From contig NZ_JAIZAP010000001.1 in NCBI RefSeq assembly GCF_020404745.1, positions 62,001 through 126,000 on the forward strand: DNA of 64,000 nt, written 5' to 3'. The notes under the pieces were generated by a model. The model saw only the letters and a list, made by a program, of their open reading frames with translations. It made no database searches and was not told the origin of the DNA. Positions 9,580 through 18,444 of the stretch are shown here, piece by piece (position 1 is the stretch's first letter; each line of letters opens with the position of its first letter). Source of the DNA: Aquibacillus saliphilus. GTDB taxonomy: Bacteria > Bacillota > Bacilli > Bacillales > Amphibacillaceae. The position numbers and the translations under genes were made by a program.

Positions 9580-9810
9580 AAAGCATTGCCTCGCACGAAG
9601 AAAATCGATTTTAATTTTCGAGGAGTCTTCGTATTTTGCATACGCTGAGTAGTGGTGTTCTGATTATCGAAGAATTCAACCCGTGTAACTATATTTTTCA
9701 TGGGCTTTTCTACTTTGAACAGAAAGTTATTCTAGTTTGCGGACGCTGGTATAGTACTTACTAAACACCTATTATTTATAAATATAGTTGTACTGATTGA
9801 TTGGAGCAGA

Positions 9811-9943
9811 GGGCAGTCGACTCCTGCGGGAAAAGCAACAAAGCTCTTCGTGCGACGAGTAACCGCAGGAGCAGCTGAAAATCCCGCAGGAAGCGGTTTT
9901 CTTCCGAGGAAGTTGAAGCGTTGCCCGCGGAAAGCGACTGCCC
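9811..9943 (-). repeat. Intergenic repeat, copy B (inverted)
   Basis: The element is bounded by GGGCAGTCG at the left and CGACTGCCC at the right, a perfect 9-bp terminal inverted repeat. Inside the ends CCTGCGGGA and CCCGCGG continue the pairing imperfectly. Read on the minus strand it matches copy A: TCGCTTTCCGYGGGCA at the start and CTGCGGTTACTCGTC in the core. Copy B looks more intact than copy A. Confidence 0.75.
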
Positions 9944-10015
9944 GGAGCGGAAATCAACTCAGTAGTTACGGCGCAATCTATAGATTTTGTGTCAATAACA
10001 ACCAATATTTTTCGC

Positions 10016-10044
10016 TGGGACGAGTAACCGCAGTCCCAATTTTT
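10016..10044. repeat. Free-standing repeat-core hairpin
   Basis: TGGGAC and GTCCCA pair around the loop GAGTAACCGCA at 10016-10038, followed by a T run. This 23-base unit is the reverse complement of 9515-9537 in copy A with a single mismatch. It may be a third, truncated copy of the repeat core; the trailing T tract also makes it look like a terminator. Confidence 0.6.
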
Positions 10045-10171
10045 TAGAAAACAGCCAAATTTAAAAAGCATAGTTTAAGCTAGACTTGTTTTCAGTCATA
10101 GCTAACTATGCTTTATTTCTTATGATCTAGGAATTTTAAAATGGACTGCTTTGGATAATTAATTATTAAGT

Positions 10172-10204
10172 TAGCTACGTCCAGCTCCGGCGCCTGCGCT
10201 TTTA
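10172..10204 (-). repeat. Short GC-rich repeat fragment
   Basis: Read on the minus strand, just after the YtvI-like stop codon, the sequence is AAAAGCGCAGGCGCCGGAGC. It resembles, from memory, the AAAAGCGCAAGCGCC repeat common downstream of genes in Bacillus-group genomes, here apparently truncated. Single copy in this window. Confidence 0.45.
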
Positions 10205-10209
10205 TTCAT

Positions 10210-11268
10210 TTAAATTTTGAATTTCCATTTTATTATTCCAGCTTCTTTGGCGGAATTAAACGCAATTACTAGTAATGGGCCTAGAATAAATCCTAAAATA
10301 CCAATCAATTGTAAGCCGATGTACATAGCAATTAAAGTCGCAAGTGGAGAGAGGCCAATATGACGCCCCATTACTTTTGGTTCTACTGTTCTTCTAATTG
10401 CCAACAAAACAATAGCTAGAACAGCTAGTTGAGTACCCATAACTACGTCCCCAGTTATGAATACGTAAAGTGACCAAGGACCAATCACTACTATTGAACC
10501 GATAATTGGAATAAAATCAACTAACCAAACTACAATCGCCATAATAATAGCGTATTCGGGTGCAATATACAATAAACCAAGTAAAGTAACGACAAATATG
10601 ATAATGCTTACTAGAAATTGGGCTTTCAAAAACCCTAACACAACATAAGTTAGTCGTGCATTCATAAATTTGACTTTTTCTGCAGTCTCATCCGTGAGGT
10701 GAGAATAGCTCATTGATTTAAGCTTTGGCATTTCTATCATGAACATGAAAAGTGCTATTAAATAAACAATTAGACTAACTAAATACTGCGGAACCTTACC
10801 AACCGCTGAAGCAATTTGTTCTAATTGTAAATTCTCTTTAACAGTGTCTCCAAGTCCTGATACACTTTCGCTAATTCCGTCTTTTAATTCATTAACAAAT
10901 TCAATCGGTAAATCCTCTGTAAATCGATCAATATCAGAATCTAATTCTAATAATTTTGAGTTAATTTGATTGACGTATATAGGAGTATTTTCAGCAAAAT
11001 TCACAACGTGTGTAACCGCTCTAGTCACTAAGTATGTACCGGTAACACCAACAATCACTAAAAACAGAAGAAATATAATTATTACAGAAATTTTTCTGTT
11101 TATTTTAAATCTAAACTGCATCCATCTTATTGATGGATTTAAAATAAGTGCCGTAAAAAAAGCGAAAATTAATGGTATTGATACTGGTAAGATGAAGTAT
11201 CCCACAATAATTAAGAGTAATGCTAAGACTATAAGTATCCATTGGCGTTTTGTAAGATAACGAAACAA
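10210..11268 (-). CDS. AI-2E-family transporter-like membrane protein, YtvI type
   Basis: A 352-residue polytopic protein of the AI-2E/PerM (UPF0118) family. Hydrophobic helices flank a long extracytoplasmic middle region (about 85-155), and the C-terminal half carries the family hallmark EPKVMGRHIGLSPLATLIAMY. It most resembles the Bacillus YtvI branch, annotated as sporulation integral membrane protein; other branches have been linked to quorum-signal export or sodium efflux. No substrate is visible. The start is a TTG at 11268; an AAAGGAG lies about 13 bases upstream, further than usual, so the exact start is uncertain. It is convergent with the upstream repeat island. Confidence 0.8.
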   Translation of the reverse strand: MFRYLTKRQWILIVLALLLIIVGYFILPVSIPLIFAFFTALILNPSIRWMQFRFKINRKISVIIIFLLFLVIVGVTGTYLVTRAVTHVVNFAENTPIYVNQINSKLLELDSDIDRFTEDLPIEFVNELKDGISESVSGLGDTVKENLQLEQIASAVGKVPQYLVSLIVYLIALFMFMIEMPKLKSMSYSHLTDETAEKVKFMNARLTYVVLGFLKAQFLVSIIIFVVTLLGLLYIAPEYAIIMAIVVWLVDFIPIIGSIVVIGPWSLYVFITGDVVMGTQLAVLAIVLLAIRRTVEPKVMGRHIGLSPLATLIAMYIGLQLIGILGFILGPLLVIAFNSAKEAGIIKWKFKI

Positions 11269-11431
11269 TTTGTTTATGAAACTCCTTTCTAAGGAAAACG
11301 TTAATCAAAATATAGCATGAAGACAGTTCTTTGAATAGCTAAAAATGGTAAATTCACTTAAATAAATAGTAACACGAAAACTTATATTTATGTAAAAAAT
11401 ACATTTATGAATTTGCTTTAATTATAGATAA

Positions 11432-11465
11432 AATAAACTGTTGGTATTTTAACCAACAGTTTATT
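11432..11465 (-). terminator. Terminator after ylbA
   Basis: A perfect 14-bp stem, AATAAACTGTTGGT paired with ACCAACAGTTTATT around a six-base loop, lies just past the ylbA stop on the minus strand and is followed there by TTTTAT. Confidence 0.8.
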
Positions 11466-11468
11466 ACC

Positions 11469-11834
11469 TTATTGTTTATGCTTTTCCAATTCTTCTTTTG
11501 CTTTTGCTAGTTGTTGTTTAGCTCTATCAAGAACACTTTCAGGAAAATTTTCTTTTTCTCCGTATTCCACGCCATGTGGATAATAATGTTTACCAAGAAG
11601 TGGAGTGTTCAATTTAATAACAGCATCTCCGCGATCAACGTCACCTTCTAGTGCATAACCTTGGATTCTAATATAATAAGTAATATTTTCTTCAGCAGAG
11701 CTTATTTTAAAATCATAAGTTACTCTTTCATAGTCCCATTGACCCGCACGAATAAATGCAATGTTATTCATTGAATGGTCTAAAGGCTTCAAATCTAAAA
11801 CCATACCTTCTATTCCAGTATTTTCCATTTTCAT
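11469..11834 (-). CDS. ylbA: YugN-family protein YlbA
   Basis: A 121-residue cytoplasmic protein of the YugN-like family (YlbA in B. subtilis, near the cta genes). The core carries GQWDYERVTYDFK and LGKHYYPHGVEY, and the C-terminus is a charged helix (AKQQLAKAKEELEKHKQ). No function is known for the family. It is on the minus strand, divergent from ylbB, and monocistronic, ending in its own hairpin terminator. The ATG at 11834 follows GAGGTGAAGG on that strand. Confidence 0.85.
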   Translation of the reverse strand: MKMENTGIEGMVLDLKPLDHSMNNIAFIRAGQWDYERVTYDFKISSAEENITYYIRIQGYALEGDVDRGDAVIKLNTPLLGKHYYPHGVEYGEKENFPESVLDRAKQQLAKAKEELEKHKQ

Positions 11835-12077
11835 ACCTTCACCTCACAAAATATATGTATCTAAACTTATAATAGTATGAAATACAACAAGTTGCAATTG
11901 ATATAGGCAACTTACAGAAAGTTTATCTTCTGTTTTTGTATTTTTCTTTGATTAAAGTAAATAGTTTATGGATAGATTAATTTTTTAGGAACGGTTTTTT
12001 GCAAGATATTTAGCAAATTGGACAATACTAATATTGTATGGAAAATCTATGGAATTAATTATATAAAGGAGGACGCT

Positions 12078-12512
12078 ATGAAGTCTGTAAAAGAAATTAT
12101 GTCAACAGATATTAGCTATTGTGTTGCCGATGATACCATTATTGAAGCAGCAACAAAAATGAAAGATAAGGATGTTGGTTCTATCCCTATCTGTAGTTCA
12201 GATAAAGAACTGTTAGGAATGGTTACGGACAGAGACCTTGTTATCAGGGGTTATGCTAATGATAAGCAGGGTACGGCGAATATCAAGGACGTTATGAGCG
12301 ATCAATTGTTTTCTGTCAGTGCTGATGCAACAGTTCAAGAGGCGAGTAGTTTGATGGCTGAAAAACAAATTCGAAGACTACCAATAGTTGATAATGGTAA
12401 GTTAATTGGTATTGTATCATTAGGTGATCTTGCATTAGAAGAACAGTCTAATGATGCCGCAGGACATGCACTTGAAGATATTTCTGTAACGGATCACAAA
12501 GAATTCCATTAA
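12078..12512 (+). CDS. ylbB: CBS-domain pair protein YlbB
   Basis: A 144-residue protein made almost entirely of two CBS motifs (about 8-60 and 72-125), the Bateman module that binds adenosine nucleotides. Signatures are VKEIMSTDI...GSIPICSSDKELLGMVTDRDL and RRLPIVDNGKLIGIVSLGDLA. It matches YlbB of B. subtilis in size and context. The ligand and target are unknown. The start is the ATG at 12078 behind AAAGGAGG; a longer reading from 12018 has no ribosome site. A perfect terminator hairpin follows. Confidence 0.88.
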   Translation: MKSVKEIMSTDISYCVADDTIIEAATKMKDKDVGSIPICSSDKELLGMVTDRDLVIRGYANDKQGTANIKDVMSDQLFSVSADATVQEASSLMAEKQIRRLPIVDNGKLIGIVSLGDLALEEQSNDAAGHALEDISVTDHKEFH

Positions 12513-12513
12513 T

Positions 12514-12556
12514 AGAAAAACCTTGCTGTTAACATATAGCAGCAAGGTTTTTCTGT
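12514..12556. terminator. Terminator after ylbB
   Basis: Perfect 15-bp stem, AGAAAAACCTTGCTG paired with CAGCAAGGTTTTTCT, immediately after the ylbB stop. The A and T tracts at its ends could make it work on both strands. Confidence 0.9.
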
Positions 12557-12684
12557 TTACTGTATAAAAAAGCGTCTCTTCACTTTATACTAGCATAAAT
12601 AAATGTTTTTCTTTTCATAAAAGAGCTATTCTAATACTATAATAATTTATATAGTTTACAGAGGAACAAAGGAGATAATTAATT

Positions 12685-13752
12685 ATGAGGGGATTAAAAG
12701 GTATATTATCTTTAATTGTACTAGGGGCTGGTCTCTTCTATTTATTTCAAGGAAAACTAGCGACTGAGGATACATTCTCTAGTTTAGATCTATTAATAGA
12801 CTCCAAACAAACATCACTTGAAATAAAAGCCTCCCCTACAAATTTAACTGCAATCACGGGACTTGAAGGTGATTTATATAAATGGATAGGGAAGGGAGGT
12901 CTTGAATTAGAAAATAGATTAGGGAAGCCCCATAGAAAAGACTTGAGTTCATATGGTTATACTTGGTGGGTGTATACAAATAAAGCAGAACAGCATATTC
13001 AATTTGGCGTCAAAGACAACAAAATTGTTACTGTTTTTGCTACTGGAGATAAACTATCTACTGACCCAATTAGTATCGGTCAATCATACGACCAGATAAA
13101 TGATAAATTTGAACTTGATAATGATGTCTCCTTCTCAAAAGGAGCAACATCCTATCGTTTCCACCTAACTTCTAATGATATGAGGATGCGCCCCTTAGTC
13201 CAAATTGGAGATGACAGCTTTGTTCAATTTTATTTTGACACATTTACAGAACGTCTGTCTTCGATTCGTGTTCTGACTGCGGACATACTGTTAACTCAAA
13301 GACCGTATGAAGTTTTTTACCGTGGTGATTTGCCAGATCCACCATTACTTAATCATGATCAATGGAAAGAAGTAGAAAAAGGTATGGAACAACAGATTTT
13401 TGAAATAACGAATATAGTTCGGACTCGCTTTGAACGAAGGTTGCTTGATTGGGATGATCCAATTGCAAGTGTTGCTTTTGGTCATAGTAAGGATATGTCA
13501 GAAAATAACTACTTTTCTCATTACACACAAGCTGGTGAGGGTTTAAGAGAGAGACTGACTACTAATGAGATACATTACTTATCAGCAGGTGAGAATATCG
13601 CTGCTCAGTATACTGATGGCCCAGCGGCAGTTGAGGGCTGGTTAAATAGTGAAGGGCACCGCGAAGCTTTACTTAAAAATGATTACACACATTTAGGTGT
13701 TGGTGTTTATAAATATTACTACACGCAAAACTTTTTACAAAAATTTGAATAA
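12685..13752 (+). CDS. ylbC: CAP/SCP-domain secreted or membrane-anchored protein YlbC
   Basis: A 355-residue protein with an N-terminal hydrophobic segment (about 3-21) acting as a signal or anchor. A CAP-associated N-terminal domain follows (about 60-200), then a C-terminal CAP (SCP/PR-1-like) domain (about 235-345) with the family stretches AFGHSKDMSENNYFSH, GENIA and GWLNSEGHREALL. This is the YlbC layout of B. subtilis. CAP proteins are extracellular; their biochemical activity in bacilli is unknown. AAAGGAG precedes the ATG. In B. subtilis ylbD follows, but here the next gene is rnz across a terminator, so conserved order ends at this point. Confidence 0.88.
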   Translation: MRGLKGILSLIVLGAGLFYLFQGKLATEDTFSSLDLLIDSKQTSLEIKASPTNLTAITGLEGDLYKWIGKGGLELENRLGKPHRKDLSSYGYTWWVYTNKAEQHIQFGVKDNKIVTVFATGDKLSTDPISIGQSYDQINDKFELDNDVSFSKGATSYRFHLTSNDMRMRPLVQIGDDSFVQFYFDTFTERLSSIRVLTADILLTQRPYEVFYRGDLPDPPLLNHDQWKEVEKGMEQQIFEITNIVRTRFERRLLDWDDPIASVAFGHSKDMSENNYFSHYTQAGEGLRERLTTNEIHYLSAGENIAAQYTDGPAAVEGWLNSEGHREALLKNDYTHLGVGVYKYYYTQNFLQKFE

Positions 13753-13779
13753 TTGTTTCAGAATTACTCTATTTATCAT

Positions 13780-13816
13780 AAAAAATCGGTCGACCACGAT
13801 GGTTGACCGATTTTTT
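13780..13816. terminator. Terminator after ylbC
   Basis: A 16-bp stem with one G-T pair, AAAAAATCGGTCGACC against GGTTGACCGATTTTTT, with T runs on both strands. It can serve ylbC on the plus strand and rnz on the minus strand. Confidence 0.9.
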
Positions 13817-13902
13817 ATTGGATAAAATGTGAGAGATAAAAATACGTATCATAATTTTAAACAGCAACTTTGTAGAAATAAGCAATTTCGTACTCAGATT
13901 GC

Positions 13903-14829
13903 CTAATCTTTAGCTGGGATATCTATTTCGTATAGGTCATAAGCAATTTCTGACCTATGGAATATACTACGTGCTTCGTTCAACAATTCAGAGAGATGTT
14001 CGTCTTGGTAACGTGAAGATATGTGGGTTAAGATAAGACGATCTACATTGCTATCATAGGCTAATTTAGCGGCTTGTGTTGTTGTTGAATGATGATACTG
14101 GTAGGCAAGTTCCTCCCTATCAGTCGAAAAAGTTGCTTCGTGCACAAGGACATCTGAATCCTTAATAAATGAACTAATTCCTGGCATGTATCTTGTATCG
14201 CCAAGGATACATATTACTCTTCCAGGTTTGTTTGGTCCAATATAGTCTTGTCTATGTAAAACTTGTCCATTATCAAGTGAGACTACATCGTTATTTTTAA
14301 TTTTTTGAAAGATAGGACCTGGCTTAATTCCAACTTGTATAAGTTTTTCTGGTTGTAATTGTCCAGGTCGATCTTTTTCAACTAATCGGTAGCCAAAGCT
14401 GTCGATACCATGATCTAATTTTTTTGCGAAAACTTGAAATTTATCATTTTCTTCGATAAGTCCTTCAAACACCTCTTGATATAGTAATTGATAGGTAAGA
14501 TTTGAACCGCTAATTTTCAAACTTGTTTCAATATACTCTTTGATACCCTTTGGTCCATAGATTGTTAATGGAGTTTCTCCCCCTTGGAAGGAGCGACTAC
14601 TTATGAAACCAGGAAGACCGTAAATATGGTCTCCGTGTAAATGTGTAATAAATATTTTGTCTATCTTCCCCGGACGAATATTTGTGTGCAATATTTGATG
14701 TTGGGTAGATTCACCACAATCAAACATCCATATACTACCTAGTTCTTGAAGCATTTCTAGTGTAATGGAAGAGACATTCCTTTTTTTTGAGGGTACACCT
14801 GAACCTGTCCCTAAAAAAATTAATTTCAT
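13903..14829 (-). CDS. rnz: Ribonuclease Z
   Basis: RNase Z is the metallo-beta-lactamase-fold endonuclease that trims the 3' trailer from tRNA precursors lacking an encoded CCA. The zinc motif HLHGDH (H63, H65, D67, H68) is clear, and the family features FLGTGSGVPSK at the start, GETPLTIYGPKGIK in the exosite region and LTHISSRYQ near the end are present. The 308-residue length equals that of B. subtilis RNase Z. I use the second of two tandem ATGs (14829) because it is better spaced from AGGAGG; 14832 is possible. It lies 26 bases downstream of the phosphodiesterase gene on the same strand. Confidence 0.94.
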   Translation of the reverse strand: MKLIFLGTGSGVPSKKRNVSSITLEMLQELGSIWMFDCGESTQHQILHTNIRPGKIDKIFITHLHGDHIYGLPGFISSRSFQGGETPLTIYGPKGIKEYIETSLKISGSNLTYQLLYQEVFEGLIEENDKFQVFAKKLDHGIDSFGYRLVEKDRPGQLQPEKLIQVGIKPGPIFQKIKNNDVVSLDNGQVLHRQDYIGPNKPGRVICILGDTRYMPGISSFIKDSDVLVHEATFSTDREELAYQYHHSTTTQAAKLAYDSNVDRLILTHISSRYQDEHLSELLNEARSIFHRSEIAYDLYEIDIPAKD

Positions 14830-14855
14830 CATTTTCCTCCTACTTAATAGATCAG

Positions 14856-15617
14856 TTAATCGTTTTGTTCTTTTTTATACTTATACAATTCTCGGTATTC
14901 TAATGCTATATGCGGTACATCAGTAAAAATAGCATCACATCCTATTTTATAACAACGCATCATTTGTATAGGTCGATTCACAGTATATACACGAACGTCT
15001 AGATTGTTTTGATGACTAGACTCGATTATTGATTTATCTAATAATCGGTACTTTATATGTAATCCTTGGGCACCTAATGCTTTCGTGTAGTCAACAAGTC
15101 CTTTTATTTTTTGTGAAGTTAAGAACGCTGTTGACAGGTCTTTATCGATCTTTTTTAATCTTTCTATACTTTTCGCATTGAAGCTAGATATGATTGACTG
15201 TTCGACCAAATTATAAGAGTCGAGTAATGAATATACTTTGTCTTCTAAGTTTTTATATTCGATGATGTTATTTTTCAATTCTAAATTTAACTTTAACGTT
15301 TTGTGCTGAGCCCATTTTAAAAATTGTTCAAGAGAAATGACGGATGTATTTGAATAACGGTTCTGGAACCATGAGCCAGCATCTAGATTTTGTAGTTTTT
15401 CGAAGGTATAATCTTGTACAAAGCCTGTGCCATTAGTTGTACGTCTGACATTTTCATCATGTATTAAAACAGGAATATTATCCTTCGTCAACTGTACATC
15501 TGTTTCAATACCGTCTGCACCCATTTGATAGGCGAGTTCAAAAGCAGGCATTGTATTCTCTGGTGCTAGTTTACTAGCGCCGCGATGGGCAAATACAATT
15601 GTTTTCAAAAGTGTCAC
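14856..15617 (-). CDS. Glycerophosphodiester phosphodiesterase
   Basis: A 253-residue GDPD-family enzyme that splits glycerophosphodiesters into glycerol-3-phosphate and an alcohol. Catalytic residues appear in order: H11-R12 (AHRGASKLAPENT), E20, E38 and D40 (GIETDVQ), and H53-D54 (LIHDENVRRTTNGTG). There is no signal peptide, so it is probably cytoplasmic, similar to YqiK of B. subtilis. It forms a two-gene minus-strand unit with rnz, which may simply be shared transcription. The start codon at 15617 follows an AGAGGTGA site on the minus strand. Confidence 0.9.
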   Translation of the reverse strand: MTLLKTIVFAHRGASKLAPENTMPAFELAYQMGADGIETDVQLTKDNIPVLIHDENVRRTTNGTGFVQDYTFEKLQNLDAGSWFQNRYSNTSVISLEQFLKWAQHKTLKLNLELKNNIIEYKNLEDKVYSLLDSYNLVEQSIISSFNAKSIERLKKIDKDLSTAFLTSQKIKGLVDYTKALGAQGLHIKYRLLDKSIIESSHQNNLDVRVYTVNRPIQMMRCYKIGCDAIFTDVPHIALEYRELYKYKKEQND

Positions 15618-15755
15618 CTCTACTATTTATAAATTTCACGTTTCATGTTCAATCCGAGTTACTTATTTAAATATTAAGTTAATATCATAAGTCCTATGCA
15701 AGGTTATACTATGCTACAGTATACCAAAAAAGTCAATTTGATGGGGAGTAATAAA

Positions 15756-17378
15756 ATGAGCAAATGGCAATCAAAGCAACAATTAACTGATTTGGTATGT
15801 TCACTTGTCAATTATCCTAGTATTACTGGAAGTGATGAAGAAATAGCTTTAGCAGAATACTTATACTATCTACTCGTTGACCAAGACTATTATCAGCAAA
15901 ATTCAGGACATTTACAGTTACATCCACTTAAAGATGGGAGACAGCTATTAACAGCATTAGTTAAACAAGACGATTGTCAAGACACAATTATTCTATTGAG
16001 CCATTTTGATGTGGTTTCAATTGATGATTATGGTTCCTTAAAAAACTTAGCATTCCATCCCTTGGAACTGACATCTGAAATGAACAAAAGAAAAAGTGAT
16101 TTACCTAATTTAGTGCAACAAGATCTAGAAAATGGCGAGTGGTTATTTGGTAGAGGAACGATGGATATGAAAGCGGGCTTGAGTGTTCATTTATCTATGC
16201 TTGAGAAGGCAATGGCAGGGGAATTTAAAGGCAATATTCTTTTGTTATCGGTTCCTGATGAAGAGGTTAATTCAGAAGGGATGTTAACGGCTCTACCTGT
16301 ATTGGAACATCTAAAAGAACAATATAATTTAACCTATCGTGCTTGCTTAAACGGGGAACCCATGTTCAGTAAATATCCAGGAGATAAGAATAACTATCTA
16401 TACACAGGTTCAATCGGAAAAGTATTACCTGGTTTCTTTTGTTATGGAAAAGAAACTCATGTCGGAGAACCTTTCGCTGGTTTGAATGCTAATCTTATGA
16501 CGAGTTTCATATCTCAAAAGTTAGAACTAAGTGAAGATTTTGTGGAAAAAGTAGGTGATGAAGTAACACCGCCACCAGTAAGTTTGATGCAAAGAGATTT
16601 AAAAGAATCCTATTCGGTACAAACTCCAACTACAGCAATTTCTATGTATAACGTTTTATATTTAAAACAATCAATTGATACTATTAATGAAAAACTATTA
16701 TCTGCAGCTAAACAAGCAAGTCAATCGATTGAGAAGCACTTTAGTGAAAAAGTAGACAAATACGCAAAGTTTACTGATAAATTTACCAAGCCTGATTTGA
16801 ATGTGAATGTATTTATGTATAAAGAACTATTCGACATAGCCCTCAAGCGCTTTGGTCGTCATGAAGTAGAGCGAAGACAAAATTTATTGATAAGCCAACG
16901 TGATAAAGGTGATCGTGATTTTTCTACATTACTTGTCCAAGATTTAGCAGCGCTATGCAAGGATTTGGCACCGATGATTGTTTTGTTTTACAGTCCGCCA
17001 TTTTATCCGTCTGTAACGTCTCACCAAGATCCATATATCAAAAATGTTGTAGAACAAGTGCAAAAAGCAGCAATATCTAAATTTGATTTAGCGATTGAAG
17101 AAGTTGAATATTTTCCTGGATTATCAGATCTAAGCTACATTGGACCTGTCAGTTCAAATGATAGTCTAACATCGTTACTTGAAAACTTACCTCTTCAAAA
17201 CAATGGATTTGAATTATCTGAAGATGTAATGGAGTCTGTATCAATGCCTATTATCAATATTGGCCCAATGGGCAAAGACCCTCATCAGTGGACGGAACGG
17301 CTAGAGCTAACATACAGCTTTGAATACTTACCAATATTATTAACTGATGCGATTCATTCACTATTGGAAAAAAAATGA
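15756..17378 (+). CDS. yqjN: M20-family peptidase/deacylase YqjN (RocB-like)
   Basis: A 540-residue zinc peptidase of the M20 family, closest to YqjN and RocB of Bacillus, proteins linked to amino-acid (arginine) catabolism. Metal-site segments are visible: LLSHFDVVS (H83, D85), GRGTMDMKAGLSVH and VPDEEVNSEG. The chain is about 150 residues longer than simple M20 enzymes, as expected for the RocB branch. The start is the ATG at 15756 behind GGGGAG; longer readings to 15696 lack a site. In B. subtilis proI lies between yqjN and yqjP, but it is missing here. The substrate is unknown. Confidence 0.85.
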   Translation: MSKWQSKQQLTDLVCSLVNYPSITGSDEEIALAEYLYYLLVDQDYYQQNSGHLQLHPLKDGRQLLTALVKQDDCQDTIILLSHFDVVSIDDYGSLKNLAFHPLELTSEMNKRKSDLPNLVQQDLENGEWLFGRGTMDMKAGLSVHLSMLEKAMAGEFKGNILLLSVPDEEVNSEGMLTALPVLEHLKEQYNLTYRACLNGEPMFSKYPGDKNNYLYTGSIGKVLPGFFCYGKETHVGEPFAGLNANLMTSFISQKLELSEDFVEKVGDEVTPPPVSLMQRDLKESYSVQTPTTAISMYNVLYLKQSIDTINEKLLSAAKQASQSIEKHFSEKVDKYAKFTDKFTKPDLNVNVFMYKELFDIALKRFGRHEVERRQNLLISQRDKGDRDFSTLLVQDLAALCKDLAPMIVLFYSPPFYPSVTSHQDPYIKNVVEQVQKAAISKFDLAIEEVEYFPGLSDLSYIGPVSSNDSLTSLLENLPLQNNGFELSEDVMESVSMPIINIGPMGKDPHQWTERLELTYSFEYLPILLTDAIHSLLEKK

Positions 17379-17437
17379 GTGTAACATGGTAGTTTTTAGT
17401 ATGCAAATCAGTTAAAAGGTTGTACAATTGTCTTCAA

Positions 17438-17457
17438 ATGAATGACTATTCATTTTT
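17438..17457. promoter_or_regulatory. FadR-like operator before yqjP
   Basis: The sequence ATGAATGACTATTCATTTTT fits the recalled B. subtilis FadR (YsiA) consensus WTGAATGAMTANTCATTCAW at all but two positions, both in the last four bases. It lies between a possible -10 (TACAAT, 17423-17428) and the ribosome site of yqjP, where a bound TetR-type repressor would block transcription. Function is inferred from the motif only. Confidence 0.55.
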
Positions 17458-17469
17458 GGAGGCGTTAAA

Positions 17470-18435
17470 ATGACTAATTGCAATGATGAAATAGTAAAAA
17501 TTACAGTTCCCACACCGTTTGTTGTTGGCGATGTCCACATGTACATAATTAAAGGGGAAACGATCTCTCTAATAGACGCTGGAGTGAAAACGAATGAAGC
17601 CTGGGAACTAGTTAAAACACAACTAAAAAATGTTGGATTAATACCGGGAGATATTGAGCAGATAATTTTAACTCACCATCATCCGGATCATATTGGTTTA
17701 ATAGATCAATTTCCGAATGCACATGCAGTTTATGGACATTGGAGAAATGAACCCTGGTTAATAAAAGATGAAAGTTTTTTCAACAACTATGAAACGTTCT
17801 TTTATCAGCTTTATCATGCATGTGGAACACCTAAGGAATATCAATCTTTTTTAAAGACGTTGAGAGCTCCATTGAGATTTACAGGTAAAGCAACTTTAAC
17901 AGATGTATTAGCTGATGGCCATTTACTGCCAGGTCATTCGGATTTTAAAGTTATTGAGACTCCAGGGCATGCTCAAAGTCATTTAGCGTTTTATAGGGAA
18001 AAGGATGGGCTGCTGATTGGTGGCGATTTAATACTATTGAATAGCTCATCAAATCCGTTGTTAGAGCCACCTGACACTACAGAATCTGAAAGACCCAAAC
18101 CTTTATTACAGTATCGGGAAAGTTTAGAAAAATGCTTGAAATATGATGTTAATCTTGTATTACCAGGCCATGGACCAAACTTTTCTATCTTGACTGAGAT
18201 AATTAATAAGCGACTTCTGAAACAAGAACAAAGAGCAAATAGAGCTCTTGATATTTTGAAAATAAGCAGTTTGAGCCCATTTCAGTTATGCCAGCACCTA
18301 TTTCCAAATCATGTTGAAAAACAGTTTGGACTTACGATGTCTGAAACAATTGGTCAGTTGGACTATCTTGAAGAAAAAGGGCTAGTTGATCGTAATAGTG
18401 AAAATGGTGTGCAAATCTATACTGCTAAGAATTAG
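17470..18435 (+). CDS. yqjP: Metallo-beta-lactamase-fold hydrolase YqjP
   Basis: A 321-residue MBL-fold hydrolase with the zinc motif HHHPDH at 69-74 (H69, H71, D73, H74). Further metal-ligand segments are ETPGHAQSH and LPGHGP, and a C-terminal helical extension probably carries a winged-helix-like tail. It corresponds to YqjP of B. subtilis. The C-terminal layout resembles MBL proteins such as LACTB2 that act on thioesters or RNA, but no substrate is known. TGGAGG precedes the ATG. It is followed immediately by the short-chain dehydrogenase yqjQ, and both lie behind a FadR-like operator, which suggests a link to fatty-acid metabolism. Confidence 0.85.
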   Translation: MTNCNDEIVKITVPTPFVVGDVHMYIIKGETISLIDAGVKTNEAWELVKTQLKNVGLIPGDIEQIILTHHHPDHIGLIDQFPNAHAVYGHWRNEPWLIKDESFFNNYETFFYQLYHACGTPKEYQSFLKTLRAPLRFTGKATLTDVLADGHLLPGHSDFKVIETPGHAQSHLAFYREKDGLLIGGDLILLNSSSNPLLEPPDTTESERPKPLLQYRESLEKCLKYDVNLVLPGHGPNFSILTEIINKRLLKQEQRANRALDILKISSLSPFQLCQHLFPNHVEKQFGLTMSETIGQLDYLEEKGLVDRNSENGVQIYTAKN

Positions 18436-18444
18436 GTGATTTTG

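Larger units (their letters stand above)
9307..10209. other. Non-coding island with repeats
   Basis: About 900 bases between the Eis-like gene and the minus-strand YtvI-like gene hold no credible gene. Short open frames here lie within GC-rich repeat sequence and have no ribosome sites. The stretch contains two copies of one intergenic repeat in opposite orientation, an isolated hairpin that repeats their core, and a shorter GC-rich motif next to the YtvI-like stop. All are listed separately. Base composition is clearly higher in GC than in the flanks. Confidence 0.75.

Noticed and set aside
9402-9701. Overlapping open frames on both strands, around 100 codons
   Set aside because: They lie within the GC-rich intergenic repeat copy A, lack ribosome sites and give Arg/Ser-rich nonsense-like proteins.
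9772-10071. Minus-strand frame of 99 codons
   Set aside because: It is made of repeat copy B and the stray hairpin; no ribosome site or family match.
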